Assembly (NCBI RefSeq): GCF_000687475.1
Contig: NC_057317.1
Coordinates: 3,844,501 to 3,908,500 of the forward strand
Length of the DNA: 64,000 nt
Direction of reading: 5' to 3'
From: Ustilaginoidea virens
Taxonomy: Eukaryota; Ascomycota; Sordariomycetes; Hypocreales; Clavicipitaceae
Numbering within the stretch: position 1 is the stretch's first letter; every line of letters starts with the position of its first letter. Positions 57,541 to 64,000 of this stretch are shown piece by piece. The translations under genes were made by a program, and so were the position numbers. The notes below the pieces were generated by a model that worked only from the letters and a program-made list of their open reading frames with translations, did not search any database and was not told the origin of the DNA.

Positions 57541-60500
57541 TCAGTAACACCTAGGGCCGCCATTCATCTCCTTCACTTTGTTGTTTGTCTTCGCCTCAAA
57601 TTCCGCCTGTGAAACATCATTCAATACGGCCATCTTCCTTTCAAGTTCCTTCACGTCCGTCCTCGCCAGATATGACGCTGTCAGCACCCCAGACAGGACG
57701 GCGGTGATGAATCTGTCGTGTTCGGCAAAACCGCACAGGGCTCGCCAATGTTGTATGTCTGGCAGAAACCCCCGCTGCAGGATTTTGAGTGTAACATCTA
57801 TTGAGTCGACGATTTGGTCCGCAACCTTTTCTGCCGGTGCCTCCGAGAGACTAGGAAACCTTGCCCTGGGCATGCTGCTCAACTTGTTCCGCAGTTTCTC
57901 TCTGAATTCCGTCTTTCCTTGATTCTTGTTCCCCGATGAGAAGGGATTGGCTTTCCTCGGCAACCCCATCGTGTCCGTCACAGGAGTGAGGTCCGTCTTT
58001 CCATCCGACCGCAATACTTCAGCCGGCTTCCGTTCGTCCTTACCGAAGAAAGTAAACGCTCCGAGCGTAGGCAGGAGCGCAGCTGATGACGGAGTACTGC
58101 TCCACTAGGGCGTTTGTTAATGCATGGATGGCTGGGTGTGGTCAGTGACTTTTTTTTTATTAATCTGGAGGCTTACTCTTGGAATGGATGCGTCTGATCG
58201 CAGGTTCAGTCCTGAACTTGTCGAGTCTGCTGCGGCTGGAGACAAACTTGCTTGCGGCGGGCCCGGCTGTGTTTGTGTCGTCGGTAAAGTGGAAGAATCA
58301 AAAGCTCCATCCATGCTGCGAGGTACCCGTACAGTTACTACCAAGCCCGGCGCATTAAGACTATGAGTGGAGTCATGGGCTGGATGCGAGGGCGGCTGCA
58401 ACCGTCGTTCTGCCAGTTCCTTCTGCTTCCTGTACTCGGCCGGGTCAGCTGCACGCAAAAGGTTCCACCTGATCATGTCTTCTGCCTCCTTCTGCTCTTC
58501 AACCGACAGAGGTGCTTTGTCATCCTCTTCTTCAAACGTGTCGGTCGGTATTATTTGGCAGAGCTTGCGACTACCGCCCCCGTAGGATATTATGTCATCG
58601 AGGATGTAGTCCTTGCCCAAATGCTGAGTCAAGTCCTCCTGCGCTACCGAGCGGATGTCGTGCTTCAAGTCTGCCAGTCTGTTACCCCAGCTGATGGGGT
58701 TTTTCTTGTCCACTACACGAGAAGCCAGCTGCTGCTTGAACACGGCTCTGTTGTGGAGATCTTGCTCGAATGTGCCGGCAGTGACCAAGTGGTAGACAGT
58801 GACAGGTTTGGTTTGGCCGATGCGATATGCCCGCCCTATAGCTTGTTGCTCATTCACCGGGTTCCATCCAAAGTCGTAGATAACCACCCGGTTCGCGCCT
58901 TGGATGTTTAGACCAACCCCACCAGCTTTGGTCGAGATGAGGTAAAGCTCCGTCTCGGTCGAGTTGAATTTCTTTATTTGATCTTGGCGTTTTGAAATCG
59001 GCGTCGAGCCGTCCAGTCGGCTAAAGCTTCGTTTTTGCTCTGTGAAAAGGCTGGCGAGGAAATTCAGGTTGGGGATGGACTGAGTGAAGACGAGGACCTT
59101 GTCGCCCTTGAGTCGCGCATTGTCAAGTATTCGTATGAGGATCTCTACCTTTGTGGATAAGGATGGGTGTTTCGGATCCGAGGGAAACAATGCCATTACT
59201 TTGGGTATGATGCCCAGGGGGATGGACGGTCGCCTCTCTTGTCTTGCGGAAGCATCACCCGCCTCAGTCGCCTTGGCCTGGAATTCAGACGGGTGACTGC
59301 AAAGCAAACTGAGGTCCGTCATGATCTCAAAAATCAGTCCCGGCCCGGATGCATCATCTTCCGAGTATCCAACAGTGTCTCCGCGTTTGGATCGTATGTA
59401 AAGGTTATACAACTCTCTCTGCAGGGATGTAGGCTTGATGCACAAAACGAACTCCTGTTTCGGCGGCAAGTCTTTGTCCATGCAGGTTTTGATTGTGGCC
59501 CGGTGTACTTTGGGTGCAACCGTCTGCTTCAGAACTTGAAGCATTTTCAACGCTCTCCGTTTCTGGTGGGCAAGGCTATCGTTGCTGACACCCTGTTGTA
59601 TTGGTTTGGCATATATTTCGCGGAATTCGGATAGAGGGCCCAGAAAGTTTGGTGCCACCCAGTTGATCATGAAGTAGTACTCTTCGATGTTGTTGGCCAA
59701 AGGAGAGCCAGTCATAGCAATCCGACTCTTGGTATGGAAACGAGCACAAAGGGTGTGTAACTTGGATGCAGGATTCTTCAGGCTGTGCGCCTCGTCGGCA
59801 ACAACTATATTCGGCTGATCGAAGAAGCCCTTCTGCTGGACCTTTTTCGACTCGTAAAGTTGCCTCAACATCGAGTAGCCGAGCACCATGATGCCTCCCA
59901 CTTGAGCCCAGTTTTCTATAATCCTGGTCCGTTCATCGTCCGGGAGAGTCGCGTCAATCACGTGGAGCTTTCCGAGAACTTGGTCCTTGTCCCAAATCAG
60001 AAGTTCGTCGGTCCAATTGTTCACCAGCGAAGAAGGACATAGCACCAGGGTTTTCGACCGGCGAAGGTCCTGAGGAATTTGAGACATTATCCCCTGATCG
60101 GGGGATTCACTTGCTTCCCGGATAGTTACAAGCAAGGTGATTACTTGCATTGTCTTGCCGAGGCCCATGCTGTGTGACAAGAGACATCCTTGGCGGACGG
60201 AAGGTTCCTGGATCAGTTGATTCCACATGAAGCGGACGCCCTCGAGTTGATGGTCCTTGATCCTGCTGCCAATTTCTTGGTTGATGTAGATCAGAGGCTG
60301 ATCGTCTTGCTTAGTCTCATTTATGATGAGCCGGGAAATGTCAGAGGGCATCATTTCTGCCGCTCCTAGCTTGGCACGTAGGCGAAGTCTTCGAGCCTCC
60401 TGGTCCTCCGCTCGACGCCGTTCACGCTCACGAAGATCGACGGCTTCCTTGTTACATACTATTTCCTTCACTGCGGACTTTCGTGGGGCCTTATCACTAG

Positions 60501-62946
60501 CTTCTCGTTCATCCAGCAGCTCATCATCTTCCACCTGGTCTGCATCCACAAGGTCCTCATCAAGACCGCCGTCTCTGTATATCTGATTGTCTTGGGGAAA
60601 TAGCGGAGCTATTCGTGAAATGAAGGTGTAGAAAACCGTCCAAGAATTCTTGCCTTGCTGTGCTCTCAACTTCCTGACTTGGTTTTGCTTGAGATCCGCC
60701 AGTCTCGACTCCTTGAGATTTTTAACCTTAAGAAAGCACAGGAACAGTCTGGAGAGATCAAAGGCTGGAGTCTCTTCATTCGCCTCTGACAGCAACGTAA
60801 GATCCTTGATCGGATTGGTTATGTGTCGCAAGATTGAAGACTCAAATGCTTCATCTGCCGACAGAAGCTTTATGTGCTTAATTACAGCGGATCGCCGCAA
60901 ATGCCCAAGTCTCCATAAAAGGGAAATAACCAAGGCAAATCTGTCTTTCTGCCTTGACCAGTAAGCAGGAGGGTTGCTAACAATCTTCTCAATGTCCTGG
61001 TATTTGTTGGGCCAAGATGATGACTCCAAGAGTGCGGGAGGCTGAAGCTGTGGTGTGTCTTTTCTTTCATCTTCTTTTCTCGGGCCAGCCTGATTTGACG
61101 GTATCTTGGCCGGTGTAGGAACGTCCTCAGGAACACCCCCCCGGTCCTCGATTTCCAGGCCACGTTCAACTGGGGAACAATTACCACTTGATCCGGTCTG
61201 TGTGAGGTCAATAAACACTGGTGACCCTGCCCGAAGAAAAGAGGTGGGCGTTCTTTCGAGATTGAGAGGAGTTGGAATAAGTCGAGGCGTCTTCACCTGC
61301 GCAGGCCGAGGAGGAGGCTCATCATCAACCACAACAAAATTCTCCTCGTCAGAACTAGTCAATATTTCTTCGTCTCTTGGCTCCTCCTTTATCTTGGGTC
61401 GTACCACACGACTTCCTGGAAATGATGGCGGTTTCGGCGGTGCAAACCTAGACTCAAGCAGATCTGCTAGCCAAGACTGGTACAATCTGTCTTCAATACT
61501 TTGTTCCAGACATCTCGCTTGCAGTCGAACATCTCTTTCTCTTTCCCAGATCTGGTGCAGAATCTCCGTTTCGAGCTTCTTGATCCGTTCGCCATACCAC
61601 TTGGCGCTGGTTCGCGCATCAAGGATGCGCTTTCGTTTGAGACCGCGTTTGGATGCATCCGTCCAGAGCGAGAATGCTCTGTTTTGATATTTGGGCAGTT
61701 TCCTTGTCCTCCAGCTCTGGGCCATGTCCGACACTTCTTCATCCAGAAGCTTCTGAACCTGGGACGAGGTGATGAACTTGGCACTTTGCCCTCCGATACG
61801 CTTACTGGATTCAGCCTCGTCAGCCTCGATCTCTCTCATCGTCTCCTCGTCCAACTCCTCCGCCAAATCGTCAAGTTCTAGGATCGTGTCTGATTCACCA
61901 GAACTTTCGCGGGAATTGACAGGGTGAAATCCTTGGTCTATAGCATTTATTGTCTGACTGGTTCTGTTCATGACTCGTCTCATGATCTTGTTGACGACGA
62001 GCCGTCTACCCGGAGGAAATCGTGTGGGCACCGGAGTGCTGATAGCGTCCCCAATGCCACGGATTTGACAAGTCAAGGATGTTACAGGCGACTGTACGTC
62101 CTTGACACGGAGGGCGCCGGCTCCCAAGTATTTGAAAAAAGCATTATTGTCCCACGGAAAAGTGCTGCCTTGCCTTTCCGGTTTCGCAACGAACGGAGCG
62201 TAGGAGAGAGCATCAGCTTCAGTGGCAATTGGCATGTGAATCGTGTTGACGGGTTTGTCTTGTATCAGCACGGGCGCAACTCGTTTCCTCTTCAAGCCGT
62301 TCGTAGAAGACTTGCTGCCGATGGGGGCGGTTGCCGAATCTCCATCGATTTTCGTTGCATGACGATCCGCCATCGAAGACTGAGGAACGTTACGAGTCTC
62401 ATTTGGTTTCTCGACATCCATGCTGAGCTGGCCAGAAGACGGCAGTGGTGAGGCAGGCGCCCGGTTTGCGTCCTGGCCTTGCGGTGTTGTGGACGGTAAG
62501 CAAGAGTTGACCTCATTCATGTCCACGACGTTTCGCGAAACGTGAAGGGGCTCCGACTGTGGCGTCATTCGAGCCGAATATGTGCTCTCCCGACCCCGGC
62601 TGTGCACATCAACGTCGTCCATTGGCCCTGCCGCCAAGTTTTCCAACTTCCACCGGCGAAAAGCTGGGCTCCTGGCCCGTAACTTCATGATGGCTTCACC
62701 AAGGGCATTTTTGTGTCTAGCCAGCTGGATGTTCAAGACCTGGAAGAGTTCGTTGCGCAAATCGTGAGAGTTTGCCATGCCGACAAGTTCATATGTGAGA
62801 AGAGTGTGGCCATCAATCTCATTTTCCTGAAGCTTTGCGCTCAAACGCTCGGGATCTCGCGTGCAGGGTCGCTGAAGCGAACACAGCTCGGCTGCCACAA
62901 CATCCACATCCCAGAAAAAGGGATCTGTTGACCGGATACCATCCAT
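57541..62946 (-). CDS. SNF2-family ATPase, ATRX/ARIP4-like
   Basis: Two exons (62946-58177 and 58104-57541; 72-nt intron GTAAGC...CTAG) give 1777 aa. The N-terminal 100 residues (FFWDVDVVAAELC...LTYELVGMANSHDLRNEL) look like a SAM-type helical domain. A long disordered region with acidic stretches follows. The ATPase starts near residue 900 (IKDHQLEGVRFMWNQL) with Walker A SMGLGKT (about 929), DEAH (about 1052), and helicase C with STKAGGVGLN and QAIGRAYRIGQ (about 1340-1370). The spacing LEGVRFMWNQL...GCLLSHSMGLGKTMQ resembles ATRX and RAD54L2/ARIP4 rather than Snf2, Iswi or Chd. It probably remodels or translocates on chromatin in repair or silencing. The last exon would be missed if the frame were read to the stop at 58117. 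Confidence 0.9.
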
Positions 62947-64000
62947 CGACTGACATGAAGGCGATGCAACGCGTCTTGACCTGAGTTTCTGACTCGTCAG
63001 CGTCTTGGCTTCAAACTTTGGAAGGACAGTTGCATCGGAGTCTCAGACTGGGACTCAGCGGGGGTGCCTTTGCAAAAAGGAAAAAGAAGGGGGGGGGGGA
63101 GAATATGAAAGAGGAAGGAGCAAGTTCACAAAGATGCCAGCCTCGACAGGCTAACGTGGCCCGGCGTTTCCGAGTACAAATCGGTTCACCATCGGCAGCA
63201 TCTGAAACGGAGTGATAGCTGAGGTAAACCAACCTTCCTCCGAGCTCATACGTCTATTGGTCGGGGAAAGCGACGGCTGCTTGCCTACGGATGAATCTCA
63301 ACCGACTTGTCACTGGTTGGGAAAATCACGGATTCATTTAATTCGGCTACCTGGGCAGGCGCAGTGAAGAAGCATTTTGTTGTGCTGCAGTCCAGAATGA
63401 AAATGAAAATGCAACTTTTGGATGCAGAAGACACCGTTGGGAGCAAGCCAGCCAGCCAGCTGGGAGGGGAGACCGCCAGCTGGGCACGGGTCAAGTTCGT
63501 CACGTGATGGTCGCAGCTATCAACATTCTCTTCTTGGAAGTGCTGAAGTGCCGCTGCCGCCTGGGCCTGATTCACTGCGGTCCCCCACGAAATACTGTCG
63601 ATTGCACGAGTACATGAATCATGAACAACCGACGGACGGGGTATATTCAAAAAAACAACAACAAAAGTGTGGGGGGGGGGGGGGGGGGGGGGGGAAGGGG
63701 GGGTGAGTTCATCTGACAGAGCAGTGAAGTAAACGGCCTCATTTGCCATCTGCTGCCGATAGTCGCAACGATCGAATAAAGGGGAAAATTCTCACTTTAC
63801 CATCAGTTATATTTCACCTCCCCTTCCTTCTTCCTTTCCTTCGTCCCTGCATTTTTTTCTTCTTTTTTTTTAAAAAAAATTAAAGAAACCATGGGAAATG
63901 AATAAAAAAAAAGAGAGAGAGAGAAAGAGAGAGAAATGATCTTTTCATTCTTTTGCTTCTTTCAGCTGTACTGCATCTGCTTAACTTGCCTGTACTCCGT
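62947..64000. other. Upstream region of the second SNF2 gene to the window edge
   Basis: It contains the promoter, a G24 run (63671-63694) followed by G8, and a T/A- and GA-rich stretch at 63850-63935. The last bases carry a cut TACTCCGT word. Overlapping frames are short and lack domains; no gene is called. Confidence 0.6.
63671..63694. repeat. G24 homopolymer
   Basis: Twenty-four consecutive G residues followed after AA by seven or eight more, about 730 bp upstream of the second SNF2 gene. Confidence 0.9.

Noticed and set aside
57541..58014. Separate small gene of 157 residues
   Set aside because: A good donor (AGAGTAAGC) and acceptor (CCCTAG) join it in phase to the large SNF2 frame, so it is treated as that gene's last exon.
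1..64000. Chromatin-gene cluster (snf21, swc5, WDR70-like, second SNF2)
   Set aside because: They are spread over 60 kb among unrelated genes with no shared promoters; chance is the simpler reading.

Overview
This is nuclear DNA of a filamentous ascomycete. The coding sequences carry short introns (about 50-120 nt) with GT...CTAAC/CTGAC...AG signals. The proteins are of ascomycete type: Ste12 with C-terminal C2H2 fingers, Bud4, a bifunctional Thi6, and a Zn2Cys6 factor with a fungal-specific domain. Protein similarity to Fusarium, Metarhizium and Magnaporthe-type sequences points to Sordariomycetes, probably Hypocreales; the genus cannot be fixed by reading alone. I support 15 protein-coding genes (14 complete, one cut by the left edge) and rebuilt their exons by hand. 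No rRNA, tRNA or CRISPR array was recognised.

Layout, left to right: a truncated alpha/beta hydrolase (-); the SWI/SNF-RSC type remodeller ATPase Snf21/Sth1 (-); a WDR70-like WD40 protein (-); a cytochrome P450 (-); a terminal-inverted-repeat element of about 0.84 kb whose AT-rich core is a ~92-bp tandem repeat; a secreted pepsin-type aspartic protease (-); Swc5 (+) and Faf1 (+) in tandem; Ste12 (-); a 9-kb gene-free stretch packed with unrelated short tandem repeats; coronin (-) and Bud4 (-); the head-to-head pair His6 (-) / Thi6 (+) sharing a 524-bp promoter region; a Zn2Cys6 regulator (-); 5-aminolevulinate synthase Hem1 (-); and a second, ATRX/ARIP4-like SNF2 ATPase (-).

Most genes are conserved housekeeping or regulatory functions: chromatin (Snf21, Swc5, second SNF2), small-subunit ribosome assembly (Faf1), MAPK-controlled development (Ste12), actin and septum (coronin, Bud4), and histidine, thiamine and haem synthesis. 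The P450 and the protease are accessory-type genes, but no biosynthetic backbone gene is present, so there is no secondary-metabolite cluster. Nothing here forms a defence or novel enzymatic system. The most unusual signals are in non-coding DNA: the TIR element with its internal minisatellite, the tandem-repeat-rich gene desert upstream of ste12, a 9-mer (TACTCCGTA) found at least nine times and only between genes, and a GC-AG intron in swc5.
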